Positions 1 to 15,911 of a stretch of DNA of 64,000 bases are shown piece after piece; the stretch's first letter is position 1; each line of letters opens with the position of its first letter. The notes under the pieces are model-generated. The model had not been told where the DNA came from, did not search any database, and saw only the letters and a program-made list of their open reading frames with translations. The position numbers and the translations under genes are program-made. Source of the DNA: Larimichthys crocea (Eukaryota; Chordata; Actinopteri; Sciaenidae); assembly GCF_000972845.2 (NCBI RefSeq), contig NC_040016.1, positions 18,233,732 through 18,297,731 on the forward strand. The letters run 5' to 3'.

Positions 1-805
1 AACAAGGGTTTCCAGTAAATCAGCTGCAAATATCTATTTTAGTTTTCAGTGTAGATTATATGACTCTTAAGATTTTTGCTTGTGCAACAAAAGTTGTGTA
101 CAACTTCTACTGTGACGCTTATGTGAACGAGAGCAGGTTAATGATTTTGGTGTGGAGGAGGGGTGAGGAGTGTCGGGGTTCTTGGTGGTGGGAGTCACAC
201 GACCTGAAATCCCCCTCAATCCTTTTCATGTGACTATCAGCTGAGCAGCAACATCAATAATCCCAGTGGGAGAACTGAAGGATCCCAGACTACCGGCTCA
301 TCTCGTGCTGTGTGTGTGTATGAAAATGCCATTGTATAAAACACCCACAGATTATTTTTCTAAATACTAAATGAATTTACTATGAATTACATTACAGTAT
401 TCTGAATTATAGCACACACTTTGAAATGTGTTGATTGGAATTAGTCACAGAAATGGAAAATCAATCACTTTTCCTTTTGCCAAGCTGTGTGTGGTGTAAA
501 GGTCTTACGTCACACCTAATAATTTAGGCTCAAACTTTCAAATGTAGTTTTTCTTGAGCGAAATATGAGTAACTGTGCCATAATACCACATTATCTCTCT
601 GTAGTTTGTCTTGCTTTAGATCTTTTGTGTCAAATGAGACAAAAAAAGTAAAATTAAAAGTTTTACTTTAACTGTATAACTGTGATAATTTCTTATAAAA
701 CTATAAATTTAGAAACATTTGTTGTCTTGAAATTCACCTGTTGCACAACTGACTTTCTGACATGAAACCACACACCGGACTGAATCTTCAATTCTGTCAT
801 TTCAG
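1..805. other. AT-rich non-coding DNA, left edge
   Basis: No convincing coding exon, RNA gene or recognisable repeat is seen. The stretch ends in a good 3' splice-site context (pyrimidine-rich, then TTCAG at 801-805) in front of the candidate exon at 806, so it may be an intron of a gene whose other exons lie left of the window. Confidence 0.5.
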
Positions 806-1006
806 ATGTACTCACTTATCGCCGTGGCAGATGTAAAAGCCAAGACCAGTAGCACCAGTGTCAGAGTCGTCATCCTGTGTTTGTTTGTTTGTTCGTCTCC
901 TCTCTATGAGCCCCGATCCTCACCCAGAAGTCCTGAACCCCAACACAACTCCCAGAGAGACTTGGGAAACGTCTCCTCGCCCTCTTTAAGAAGTTCTCAG
1001 ACTTGA
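806..1006 (+). CDS. Candidate terminal exon, possibly CREB3-family membrane bZIP factor (partial)
   Basis: An open frame of 66 codons starts directly after a splice-acceptor-like TTCAG and ends at TGA. It contains KAKTSSTSVRVVILCLFVCS, a short hydrophobic segment, followed by SSPLYEP and a Ser/Pro-rich polar tail. The order (a leucine/Ala stretch, KTSSTS, a membrane segment, then a proline-rich lumenal side) resembles the region after the leucine zipper in CREB3/OASIS-type ER-membrane transcription factors. No bZIP exon is visible upstream in the window. If real, this is the last exon of a gene entering from the left. It could also be a chance open frame or a pseudogene remnant; the family call is inference only. 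Confidence 0.3.
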   Translation: MYSLIAVADVKAKTSSTSVRVVILCLFVCSSPLYEPRSSPRSPEPQHNSQRDLGNVSSPSLRSSQT

Positions 1007-2610
1007 ATTACCATAAAGTTTCATCTCACCTCTGACATCATTGGAAGTCTGAAAACTGGCACCACCCCCTCTGGTAAACTGTAAGAGTACTGTTAAGTAT
1101 TGTTGTCGCACAGGAACTATGGGATGCTGCTTTATTTGACGCTTTTGACATTATATATTATAATTTAAATTAAATTTCATAGTATTACCTGAGGTAACAG
1201 TGATTTTACCTCATGTGTTTTTACCTGTGCATCACATCTGAGCCTTTTTTTCCTTCTGATTCTGATATTATGCTGTCATAAATGCCATGTCCTCCATTAG
1301 AGTGCATGTAAATAATTAAAAAGAACACAAGCACAGCCATCCCTCAAGCAGGACAATATTTTCTAAGTACATTAATAGAAAATCAATGGGTGCTTTTTGC
1401 ACAGTGTAAATGAAAATGTCGTACATGATGAGAACTGTAAGCAAGGCTCAAGTCATGCCTGCTTTTGGCGTATGACCTTAGAGTTACGTGTGCGTGGGTA
1501 TCACAAGATAAGTGTGTGGATGGCAAATCAATAGCACCCTTTTATTACTTCAGCCATTCCCCCGTCTCCTGCTGTCCACCTCAGGCTGCTGCAGCTCTGA
1601 AGATCTCTGCTCACAGCAATGCAGACACACCCATGCTCGGTTTATGAGACATATCCTCCCTCATATGCCAAAGTGTAATTCAGAAGGAATGAGCTGACTG
1701 ATTGTGGAAGTGATTTAACATTTTTTAATCTATTTTCACTCACATTATTGAATATAGATTTTTTGTATCCATTTCCCACTTTCCTCTAACTTATCTGTAA
1801 CTGTGTTTTCTAAGCAAATATCAGTCCCATCTAATGAAGGTTTAATGAAGCATTTAGCATGAAATACATCAATAAAGATGTCATTAGTGTATTGAAATTA
1901 ATTATTTATGTTCTGATCGCCTCGGATCATGTTCTATGAAGCTAGAAAAAAGAAAAAGCAACCTTTGAATTTGTAATGTACAAGACCGTAAGTGACCCAC
2001 CCCTCAATTCGTTTTTAATAAATCAAAGCGATGGTTATAATGTTCATCTGTCATTAGAGCATAAAAAGTATAATGTAAAAAGCAGCTGCTAAAGAGGAGG
2101 CTGGATTGAGCATTGTTAAAATAATATCTTCTTATGTAATTATAGTGTATGTATAAACTTCTTGACTCCAAGGACAGAGTCATCACGACCTGTGTTAGCG
2201 CAGTGATTGTTGGTTTTCCCAGTGATGTTAGTCTCATGCCTGTGAGGCTGCTCAGGCTGCACTACATGTGACCCCTCATGTGCTAACAGCAGAGGAGGAG
2301 GAAATAAATCCTTCCCACAGAGCACCTGACTCAACATACCACAAATACAATCATAAGCTTCATCTCTCAAGCGTTTCCACTGTATAGTATCTTAATAACA
2401 TTGTTTCTTCCTGAAGTTCAGGGCATTTCTGGAATTGGCGTAGAATTTAGAAAGTTGGATTTTAGATGGATAAGGTTAATGGAAATAATCAGATATCTGT
2501 GAATTTTACGCTTGGTTTCCAGGAATATTCCTGGTTGTTTTGTTTTTTTAGTAGTTTTAGTCACAGCAAGCCAAAATGAATTGATCTGACACCATGAAAT
2601 TCATTAGGCT
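1007..2610. other. Intergenic DNA without recognised features
   Basis: AT-rich sequence with stops in all frames and only short open frames. No RNA gene, microsatellite array or known repeat family was recognised here. Confidence 0.5.
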
Positions 2611-2672
2611 TGCAGTGGCCCAGGGTTTGAATCTGACCTCTCTCTCTCCACATTCCTGTCATACAGAATTTA
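2611..2672 (+). repeat. Truncated tRNA-derived SINE fragment
   Basis: The stretch GGCCCAGGGTTTGAATCTGA followed by a CTCTCTCTCC run resembles the B-box and downstream region of the SINE copy found at about 25993-26173 on the other strand (GGGTTCGAATCCGACC, then the CATCTCTCTCTC run). The 5' half with the A box is missing. Confidence 0.45.
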
Positions 2673-3580
2673 ATATAGGGCCTTAAAAACCATAGAAATG
2701 CACACAAACACGGAGCAGGTCATCCACCTGCAGGTCTCCAACACTAATTCACAGAAAATAAGGATTTTGTTTTAGTGTATTATTGGTTAAAAGATCAATA
2801 AAGCCATCTGGTTTGTTACAGTACAAGACCAGAGCAGACAGGTAGCATAACAGTCATTCAGTGAATTCACACAGCTCAGATAAACTGTAAATTAAAACTG
2901 AACAAAGAAAATGTATCCTGGCATCTAACTGCATTTTATACTTATAATCATCAAATTAAATTATACATAATTTCTTCGTGGCGGACAGAAACATCACTTC
3001 ACGGTGTTTTAAATCTAAAATTGTCCAGACTGGTTGTTTCTTCGACAACCAGTGCTTCATCACCGATCCTGCTCCATAGGCTTTGTTTCACTGAAGACAT
3101 TTTACCTTCTCATAGTAGGAAAAGCATGTACAATGTAACAACAACAATGTCCCCAGCATGATTTCAACTGGTTGCCTTTGTTGCATGTTGCTTAGGGGGG
3201 GGGTTGATAGAGGCGTAGCAGCTCTGTGGTTAATTCAACCTTTCCCCCTGGAGGCACAGAATGGGGGGGAGATGCATGAAAAGACCTTTTCCACAGTGAT
3301 TTTTTACTTATCAAACACAGATGAGACTAATAACGTGGTTAATTGCTGTAGACACATCACTGACGCTGTTGGTTCCACTTGTCCTTTTTTCTGCTGTGAC
3401 GGGGTCAAAATGTGTGCTGTGAATCTGAATATTTATGCACAGTGGGAGTAACAGAAATGAGAGGAAACAAAGAGGTTGGAGAGCATTGTACTAAACCAGT
3501 GAGGGACTGCACACCTACAGTTACTGCCACTAGAGGGAGCAACTGTGTTTCTCATACATGGGCAGTGGTGTTTTTATGTG
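2673..3580. other. Intergenic DNA without recognised features
   Basis: No exon with splice signals and no recognised repeat. Open frames at 3158-3609 have low-complexity composition and no family resemblance. Confidence 0.45.
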
Positions 3581-3653
3581 AAGCACTTTGTGTTACATGT
3601 ATTGTATGAAGAGTGCCATATAAATAAAGTCTGATTGATTAATTGATTGATTT
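3581..3653 (+). repeat. LINE (L2/CR1-type) 3' tail
   Basis: The sequence AAGCACTTTGTG, then AGAGTGCCATATAAATAAAG and a short (ATTG)n tail, is the typical 3' end of fish L2/CR1-like LINEs, which terminate in short microsatellite repeats rather than poly(A). A reverse-oriented relative occurs near 34527-34600. Confidence 0.6.
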
Positions 3654-3769
3654 TCTTGTATTGTATTTCATGTCAACGTGTAAAAAGCATCTTTTCATTG
3701 ACTCATTTCATTCCAGAAGCTGTTTGGCGGTCACAAGATCTATTTTAGTAAATTTGAAATACCATGGTG

Positions 3770-3995
3770 TAGAGCTGTGCTGTTACAAGTAAAGTAAGTA
3801 AAAGTCCTGCATTCAAAATTTTACTTAAATAAAATATGTATTGTAGTAAATGTGCTAAAGTTAAAAAAAATTAAAAGCACTTATCTTGCAGTGTGGCCCA
3901 TTTTGGAATAATAATAATAACTTATTATATAAGCATTTAAAAACAGTTTTATTAAATACTTTAAATAAACGAAGAACTTAATGCTGAAAGTTTTG
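3770..3995. repeat. Dispersed AT-rich fish repeat
   Basis: Phrases such as AAGTAAAAGTCCTGCATTCA, GTAGTAAATGTGC and CAGTGTGGCCCATTTTGGAA followed by TAATAATAATAA resemble a common teleost interspersed repeat made of AAGTA-rich motifs. Recognised from memory only; no target-site duplication was found. Confidence 0.4.
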
Positions 3996-4020
3996 TCGAT
4001 AAAAAGTTCGCGTTTAACTT

Positions 4021-4671
4021 TTTTTGTCCTGCTGCGGCTTCCTTCGTTTGAAACGTCATGACGCCTTTACCACGTGACCTGCGAGGTGCGTTCGTTTCTT
4101 ACTCCGGCATGACGCGACTGCGTCTCTCCGCACACACCAGCTGACATTAAAACGAGCTATTTTCGCGGCGTTTTTTTAAAGTAAATATGTGACTCACCTG
4201 TCGGCGTGAGTCTCCTTCACACGACGGATTCAGAGTGGAAAGTTTCGTGGAGATTTCTTTTAAAGAGCCGTAAAACACCGCCCGTCCACGTTTAAGTCGG
4301 GGTGTCTTGAGGAATAAAAACGAGCGCTCCTGGTTGAGGGTAACGCGGGAAACTGACGCTGTGTCGGTTCACTGTGTTTTCTCTCACAGACACCCGCCAC
4401 GCCAACCTTCATCACTACCGGAGCCAGAGCCGGAGCTCACCGCGTGTAGCTGCTTCTGTCTGACCGGAGACGGTGTGTCCTCGTCGGGCTCGGGCTCGTG
4501 GTTGCACCCGGTGAAGGAGGAGGTCGTTGATTATATGTCTGTCCCCGCGCTGCTCGTTAACGCCCGACCCCGTTAGCTCACACACACAAAGAGGCTTGCT
4601 AAGAAGCTAAAACAAGCAGCTTTTACTTTGTTATTATTTAAAAAACAACAACAACAACAACAACAAAAAAG
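4021..4671 (+). promoter_or_regulatory. cdk2: cdk2 promoter and 5' UTR region, CpG-rich
   Basis: Base composition changes sharply from AT-rich to CpG-rich. Visible motifs are a CRE-like pair at 4053-4063, a CACGTGAC E-box at 4071-4078 and TTTTCGCGGCG at 4160-4170, close to an E2F site, as would suit a cell-cycle gene. No TATA box is evident. The transcription start is not determinable. A (CAA)n run with an A-rich stretch lies immediately before the start codon (4646-4670), giving an unstructured leader end and a good start context (AAAGATGG). Confidence 0.55.
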
Positions 4672-8308
<3,637 letters not shown>

Positions 8309-9165
8309 ATTAAGGGGGAAAGAAATAACAGGCCGTTTTTTAATGCCAACAATGTCTAAGCAATAAAGGACATCTTCGCCCTCGCCTCATGTCTGCGACT
8401 GGAATGGACAGTGGAAGTGGACACTCCAGGATATGTTGGATCAACTTCTAGACGATAGATGTCCCCAGACATTTGCTGTTTTTTCAGCCAGGATGTTATA
8501 ATAGATTTAAACGTTTAACTTGTAATTTTCAATATCATTATTTTTTTGCATATTTATGTGCAAACTGCCATTTTTGATGTAAATGTTATTTTGTTATTGG
8601 GACGGTCCTCCGACTGAGCACAGGTCAGATACACAGTTCTAGTTATCTGCCATTTAGATGTATCAATTTGAACAGCATGTCTGCTTTAGGAAGTCCAAAT
8701 TCAAGTAGTTCAGTAGTTAGTTAGAATTAAATATGATCGAAGAAGTTTGTGGGATAGTGCAAATAAGAAACGTCACGCTTTGTAAGACTGAGCAGCAGCT
8801 GCATGAAGAATGGAGCGACGGCTCTCGGGCACAGGTCGTCACAGCAAACATCGTCAGCTGATGTAAAACAGTTGTGGCTAAAAGAACATGAAATTTACAA
8901 TTGTGTTCTTCCGGGATGATTTTCTTGCAGTTTCATTTCAAAATTTGGGTCAAAAGTTCTTTTAAAAATGGCAGTTTTTGGTTGTTCAACACACACAAAG
9001 TGATTTATTTACAGTTTACAGTTAAACATTTGTTGTTGAAATTCAGGTTTTACAGAATTTAATGTGCTGTTGCATCTTTCTTACTCTTGATTTTATTCAA
9101 ACTTAATGAACCGTTTTTATGGATATTGTTTATTTACAGAAAAAATAAACTTTGTTTAAATAACT
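8309..9165 (+). terminator. cdk2: cdk2 3' UTR with candidate poly(A) signals
   Basis: The sequence after the stop codon is unique and AT-rich. AATAAA occurs at 8362-8367 (only about 55 bases after the stop) and at 9144-9149, the latter followed by a T-rich segment. The distal one is the more likely main end; usage of either is inference. Confidence 0.5.
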
Positions 9166-10017
9166 GTTACTGTTCCGCGTGGAGATCATTTTCGTTTGAA
9201 GCGTCAGCAGAGTGAGTGAGATTTTCTTCACTTCTGGAGCCAAGCAAAACTATTAACACCGAGTATTTTAGGAGACTCAAATACCAGAGTCAAGTGCTGT
9301 CTCGCATTATTAAGTCCAATTTGTTACGCTTCATTAAACTTTGGCTAGATCAACACACAGGCCCGGTTTCTTCTACAGCTGGCAGCTTGTCAGACACATT
9401 AATGAACTAATGACGGATGGTTTTGTTAACCTGGTTGGTTTTTAAGATAGATGGTGTAAATTTTCCCCTCTGTTAAGGTCTCATGTTGTCATGACCCATT
9501 TATGTTATGGTTATCTGAGTGAAGAGAAGTCAAAATATGAGAAATGAATAACTGCTTATGGATTAAATTGATGGGAAGTGCAGGCGCAGTATGTGAAACA
9601 AGATTTTTTTTTAACTTTCAAGACAAAAAAAGTGTTAAAATCAGACGTGTGATCTGGTTGTATAAGGCTATATAATATCAGAAAATCTATGATCACATTC
9701 AGAAAAAGTTCATTCATTAATTTCCCATAATCGCTTATCCTTATCAGGAAGATGGAGCCAGTCCCAGAGTCCATCCTGGACAAGTCGCCAGCTCATCACA
9801 GGACTGACACAAACAACCATTTACACTCACATTGGATTGCCAAGTTTTAAATGTTAAATTAGGTTTTTACTCTGCACAAAACACTTCAAACCACCCAATG
9901 AAATATGATCAATCAACAACTAAATAAGTCTTTATTAGTCAGACGTTGTGTCATTCAATACAGTTCACCTTCAAGAAACAAGGGTGAGATCAAGAAAAGA
10001 TATACAGTAAATTAAAA
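9166..10017. other. Intergenic DNA between cdk2 and olfml3, with one dispersed repeat
   Basis: No gene is seen. At 9709-9836 there is a common fish repeat (TCGCTTATCCTTATCAGGAA, then GAGTCCATCCTGGACAAGTC and GCCAGCTCATCACAGG), related in wording to the fragment at 27600-27715. Confidence 0.45.
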
Positions 10018-10945
10018 CTAGAAAATTCCCGCAGAAATTTTGAGAGTGACGAGTGGGCTGTTGCCGGGGGTCTGTATTCAAAAAGCACACCTCAAATAGT
10101 CATTTTTATTATTTATTTACACACATGAGCATCTAGCGTTAACGCGCTAGCCACTAATTCTAGCATTAGCCGTTAATGTTTGCAATGTTAGTGCTCATGG
10201 TATTAAAGCATTAGCTGCAAATGTTAGCATGTCTTTACTACCATGAGCAAAGTCTTATTTTGAAGGGACTCTTATTGTGAAAATAGCCCTTCCCCTCTCT
10301 CCTCCTTCAGGCAGGCTTGAGGTCGCCAAGCAACCAGGACCAACTGCCGACCCTAATCAGCAGAGCAGTTACTGCACCTGTAAGAATGTCAGTTGGAAAT
10401 GCTGACAGAGAGAGAGAGAAAATGCTGAAACCACCCCTCGAACAGGAAGGATTTCTGGCCAAACCGTATTTCCAATCATTGAACCGAAATCACTGGGAGC
10501 ATCCTGAGCCCTTCCTGAACGTCTACATAGTTATTTTGTGTTGATAAAGTGAAGAAATGTGAACTTTAGAGCGATTCAAAGAAGCGTTACTTCTGCTTTC
10601 CTCCAGAAATGTTCCCGCCTTTTTAACATGGCAGTCTATGAGGCTGTGGTTGGGTGTTGGTGCCGCATCTTTGTGTGTTACGCCAAAACTATAAGGCTGA
10701 CAGCTTTAGCAGACGAATGTGAGTGAGAAGACAAATTTTCCTACGTTTCTATGTATAAATCATGTCTGTAGGCCACGGTAGTCAATAAATCATGTCTGTG
10801 TCGGAGTAATAGCACGTTTTAAATATATCATTTGTTAGGGCCGCATTAAATGACAAAAAAGGGCGGAAGATAAATAATAAAAAGAAACACACAGAAGATT
10901 AATAGTTGACTCGTGTCGTGGGCACCCGTCACTAATTACAGAAAA
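10018..10945. mobile_element. Longer copy of a MITE family (ends ACTAGAAAATTCCCGCAG)
   Basis: The left end ACTAGAAAATTCCCGCAGAA at 10018 is the exact reverse complement of the end of the element at 18158-18181. The block near 10900-10940 (GTTGACTCGTGTCGTGGGCA) is the reverse complement of a block at 18105-18140. The two copies therefore lie in opposite orientation; this one keeps about 850 bp of internal sequence that the other lacks. No transposase frame is intact. The right boundary is approximate. Confidence 0.6.
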
Positions 10946-11808
10946 AGTAAGAGCATGCATTGCTGTCTGTCTTAGATTTGTGACGAAATCTAAAATGTTC
11001 AAACATAGTGGCTTTAATCTGTTCATAGAAGACAGACTCTTTGTGTGAACACGTGTAGTTTATTTCCATAATGAACAATGATTAGAGGCAGAAATAGGAA
11101 AATGAACATATTATATAAGCAAACAGAGAGAGACAGGTATAAATTAATAACTGATTAATTCAGAGGCATAATTCAAACAGTGGTGCTCTTTTGTTAATTT
11201 TGGTGATTTCATTTAATAAAAGTGAAACATCTAACACTGCAGAACGTGTATGTGCTCAACTCGTGGAAAAGTACACGTAACACACAAACAGAAAGAAATA
11301 TAACAGTGCTAGCCAGCTAGCTGCTTCTCAAGAGGTTGCCACGGTGACAACACTGTTGTGATTGGCATGTGGTTGCCACGGTGACAACACTGTTGTGACT
11401 GCATTATGAATGACGACGCCGCAGATGTTTCGATTATGACTTTTGTTGTTGTTGTTTTTTTTATTAATCTGTGCACTAGACATGTTCAAAGAAGAAAATT
11501 AGTAAAGCTAAAAAAAAAGATTTAATTTTTAATGCCAACTTCTGAAGCAACACCAAAGCCTGAATTATTATAGAGGTTACACCTATAATGCAAAGCAGTC
11601 GTGTTCAGGGGCTTTCCCCCCATGTGTGATGTTTGCAGGCGGGCTCATATAACCAAGGAGGAAAAAGGTTGAATTATACTGAACAAACAAGAGTACTTTC
11701 ATGCAACGCTACCAAGGTTTATGTTATGCAACATTTATCCAGACAGCAAAATTAAGTATAGAATAGATAAAGTATATATATATATATATAAAAAAAAGAT
11801 GGACAGAT
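10946..11808. other. Intergenic DNA downstream of olfml3
   Basis: AT-rich, no exons recognised. It contains the tandem duplication listed at 11334-11398; a short (TA)n run lies at 11773-11790. Confidence 0.45.
11334..11398 (+). repeat. Two tandem 28 bp units with X-box-like half sites
   Basis: The unit beginning GGTTGCCACGGTGACAAC is present at 11334-11361 and again, identical over 28 bases, at 11371-11398. Each contains GTTGCC facing GGTGAC, close to the RFX X-box arrangement (GTNRCC, short spacer, RGYAAC), and a second small palindrome ACAACACTGTTGT. Confidence 0.7.
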
Positions 11809-12373
11809 TTTATTAGTTAGTTTAAAGTGAGTGGTGCAAGAGATCACAGGTAAGTACAGTAAGTTGACGTGCTGGTCAACACAGAGATGATTGTGAGAAC
11901 TGAAGTGCAGTGCAGTCTGATTTAGAAGAACGAGAAACTGTGCCTCAGATAAATCACAAATGAAATCACATAATCAGAATTTTTGTGTGTAATATTTACG
12001 TCTAAAAGTGTGTGAAAGTCTACAGATTGCACCTTTTTAGACTTTCGGTTAGATCCAGACTCAAAGTCTTACCAGTGATGTTACAAATAATCAATACTTC
12101 AGGTCACTTCTGAGTCTTACTACTTTGCATACCATGCTGGAGTATTTTTGAATATAATTTTCCTGCCCTGTTGTCCATTTAGCAGACTGAATGTCAGGTC
12201 TGGACTTGAATTGTTGTACCATGTCATAATAATGAAATTATGATTAATTAAAAATGCTCAGCAGTAATATGAAGTACACATGATTGGTAGTAAAACTTGT
12301 AAAAACTAGCACTAGTGTGGTACTAAGGGTGTGTTTATGGAAGTCTTGGGAGGATGCTCAGTGTCTCATTAAC
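11809..12373 (-). terminator. olfml3: olfml3 3' UTR with candidate poly(A) signal
   Basis: On the minus strand AATAAA is present at 11814-11809, about 560 bases after the olfml3 stop. The interval contains no other gene. The true 3' end is not determinable from sequence alone. Confidence 0.4.
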
Positions 12374-15287
12374 TCAAATTTCTAGTTTCTTTTTCATGAC
12401 CAGCTTGTACAGGATCTGGTAACCATCATCCCAGGCGTACAGCAGCTGCTCGTGTGGGTTGTACTTCAGGCTGGAGTGGGCGCCGTAACGCTTTGGAAAG
12501 TAAATTAGTGGGGCGTCTTCATTGGTCACCATATCATTGACATCAAACACACACTGGATCCGAGAACGGCCGGGTTGCGCGGTGTTGTACACCACGTACA
12601 AAGTGCCACAGATGACGAAAGCCGCCTCTGCGTTCTCTCTCGGACAGCTTGTGTCCCACATTTGCTCGATGTCCAGCGAGTTGGCGTCCAATTTAGCCAG
12701 AGAGATGTGCCTCTCGTTCTGCCGTGTGGCATAAATGACCCACAGGCCTTCCTCATCCACAGCCAGGTCCATCACTGTCTCAGGGGTCAGGCCGTACACC
12801 GGGACATGGTCCTGCACTGGGAACACAGCGCTGTCTGTAATAGAGCTGCTCCTCATGTCATATTTAACCACCGTTATATCTTGAACCTGATTTAGATAAT
12901 ATACATGATTGTTGTAGACCGCATGTCCCGTTCCTTTCCAAGAAGACGGCAGCTTCAGGCTCTTGGACAGCGACATGCCCAACGAGCGGGCAAAGTCTTG
13001 CACGGTGGCAAACTCATAAACGCTGTCTTCATCCGTCCCGTTAAAAATGTAGACTTTCCCAGAGGTTTTGCTCATGTCTTTGGTCCACATGCCCTTTGGT
13101 CCTCCAAATCGCTTCAAGATCTTCATGGCTTTGATGCTGGAGATCATGTCGCTGCAGTCTGAAAGTGAGAAGAGAGTGACAGACTTTACATGAGTGGGTG
13201 ACACAATGGCGATGTCATTTGAACAGTTTTTTGGAGGGAACAGCTGACATTTATTTGCTTTCTTGTCAAGAGTTAGACAAGAACATCAATACCATGGAGA
13301 CAGTTAGCTTCTTGTCCTCACTGTGAGGTCGGAGACTCGAGGGGGGTCACTGCTTCCAGCAAACAAATGACTCAGCACCTAAAACTACAACAAGTCTCAG
13401 CAAGAAAGCATAAGAGAGCATATTTCCCAAGATATTAAACTATTTATACTGTTTAAGTAATTTGGGACAGGCATGCCCTGCACACCCAAAGTCAGGAGTC
13501 AGGTGCTCATGTTTGTAAGACTACAGCTCTGAGATACTGATAGATTATAAGATGTGTTTCCCACACACTTGGAGAATTATGCTCGTTTTGTCTTAATTGT
13601 TCATGTTGCTCCTTGTAGTGGCCATTTACCAAAGGCCCAAGTGCCTAGGCCAATTAGTCAGCTGAGGAAAGATGACTACTACGATGACGCTGGCGGTCAA
13701 AAACTTATATCGAACCAAACCTCAGTAGACTTCAGAGTGTCATTATATAACCAGTTAACCACATATTTTCCCGTGCTCATGTGCTCTTACACTCCTTGAT
13801 AAGAATCTAGAGGTTGAGAGTTGACATTTGGTGTCTTGATGATGATGGTGGTGGAGAAAACATGTTACACATTGTTGTCGTTTCATGGTGTTAACATCAT
13901 CCTCATCAACTTTTCTATGAGTATGAGAAGGCTCACAAACTTTGTTAATAGAGTACTCTGGATTTTAGTTGTTAGTCAGATTAAGTATTTTCATGTTCAT
14001 CCTGAACAAAAGGTTGCATTACTGTCCACGCTCAGTTTCAGCACATCATATCTCACCTGATAGTTTTGAATACTTGGCCTTCTGCTTCTCCTGCACCAGC
14101 GTCACCTGCTGCTCGATCAGCTTGTCGTCCACATCCACACACGGCTGAGCTCCGTTCTGAGTCTCCAGGTAGTCCAGCTCACGCTCAACCCGGTCCACCC
14201 TCGTCCCCACACCGTCCAGATTCGTTCTCAGTGCCTCTTTCTCTTTATCCAGGTTCTCCAGCTGGGAAACCATCTGTTGCTTCAATTCCCGCAGCTCTGA
14301 GGCGTAGCGAGTGGTCTGCTCATGCCACAGAGATATCCGGTCCTGGTTTAAAAGATTAAATATGTGTGAATTTTTTTTTATACAAGTGTAAGTGTTCACA
14401 CTCTGTCTTACCTGTTTGTACTTGGGTAATGTGAGGAATACACATTTGTTTTACGGGAACTGTAAATGCAGTCCAAAGAGCTCTGAAAAAGCCATAATTT
14501 TATGTTCTCTACAAGCTCAATAAATAGACTGGGACAGAAGGACATAATAAGTGCTCATGCTTCAAACAACCAGGTTCAGCCCACACGTGGCAAGTATCCA
14601 CCCTGCTCAAATGTCCTTTAGCAAAACACCAAATCCTTACCAGCTCACTCTTGACCTCTGACCTTGCTGTGGAGGAGAAAACTGAAAACATATTTTCTCT
14701 ACAGGTGATCGGAGCAACACAGAAAGACTTTTTGTTTAATAAACTCTATGTAAAATACAGATCATGTCAAACGTGGTCTTTAATCTTTTCCTCCAAACAA
14801 AACCACAAAATTAAAATAGAATAACTGAATGGAAAGATCCTCATGGTGAGCTACTACTGGTGATTTAACAGAAGTCTGTTCCTCGTATATATTTATATAT
14901 ACTCTTCTAAAACAAATCAGCTTCATTTAATTTTACAATTTTTTAGAACTTTTTACAAACTGCAGGCTTTGTGACACTTTCAACTACATTTTTTTTTTTT
15001 TTACCTCCATCCCTTCACCCAGACAAGAAGCTCATAATCCCTATACATTTCAGAGAGCTGAATTTTCCAACATTTTCCTCAGGATGTGCCCACATCTGCA
15101 TTCCATTGCCTGTGCCCTGTCCCTGGAAGTTTTCCTTTCAAGAGGGACTGGAGCGCAGGGCTCGGCAGGGAGGTAAAGTGAGTCTTACCTCAATAGCAAG
15201 CAGCCTCCGCTCCAAGTAGTCAATCAGTGCTTGGTGCTGAGCGGTGGCAAAGCAGGTCAAAGTAACCAAGACAACGAGTCCTCTCAT
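12374..15287 (-). CDS. olfml3: Olfactomedin-like protein 3
   Basis: Secreted glycoprotein; vertebrate OLFML3 is an extracellular-matrix scaffold linked to BMP/chordin signalling and angiogenesis. Three coding exons on the minus strand: 15287-15189, 14342-14057 and 13158-12374, joining in frame to 389 aa (human about 406). A hydrophobic signal peptide (MRGLVVLVTLTCFATA) is followed by a coiled coil at about 20-100 with YLERRLLAIE and REL-DYLETQN, then an olfactomedin domain from Cys130 to the end. Signatures are MKILKRFGGP, AVDEEGLWVIYAT, CPRENAEAAFVICGTLYVVY and the terminal YAWDDGYQILYK. One N-glycosylation sequon lies at Asn168. The DYLETQN segment and three-exon layout match OLFML3 rather than myocilin or OLFM1. 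Whether this is the a or b fish paralogue cannot be decided here. Confidence 0.93.
13262..13320 (+). repeat. Short fragment of a common fish repeat
   Basis: TTGTCAAGAGTTAGACAAGA followed by ACATCAATACCATGGAGAC resembles the CGAGAGTTAGATGAGAAGAT-type segment of the repeat also present at 36430-36830. It lies in olfml3 intron 2. Confidence 0.35.
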
Positions 15288-15911
15288 TTTTGTGTCAGCT
15301 CAGTCTCTTTCGCTCCTGTAAAAAAGTTTTGACTGGAGTTCAGGGAGAGAGTGTGGAGGAGCCAGCAGATTTCCCAGAGGTGGGCTGGAATGTTTTACCA
15401 AGCTGTCTGGGAGGAGCCAAAAACATCTGGTGTGGATGGAAGAACACAGTCTCTAAGAAAGACTTCAACTTTTACCTGACTGACAAACTGAAAAGCATCC
15501 AAAACATATAGTCTTGATGTTTAAATTTATGCATGGCTTTTCGGAAGTTTTTAATTCAAAACACAGGATGTTAATGTGGCGCAGGACCACGAGTTACGTG
15601 TGAGGAGGAAATGTAATGTGAGTGGGAGTCAGGAGGCTGTGAGGCATCATAAGGAGAATACCATACACTGTGAGGGAGACATGTGCTCCTGAGAGCTAAT
15701 CAAAATCTTTATCCTGAAAGGTGAAAGAAGATGTATAATGTCTGAAAAGTTGATACAGGTAAAGAAATTCAGTGATGTTTGCTGGTATTTTTAAATGGTG
15801 CTGGTCAGACAAAAGTCACACGAGACACAAGACACACCACCACAATGACAGAAGTAACATTAACACACACAGTAACCCATATATATATAAAAGTATCAGT
15901 GTTGCTTAGGA

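Noticed and set aside
4307..4576. Open frame upstream of cdk2 as a separate gene or uORF
   Set aside because: It lies in the CpG-rich promoter/leader, lacks family resemblance, and such frames are expected by chance in GC-rich DNA.
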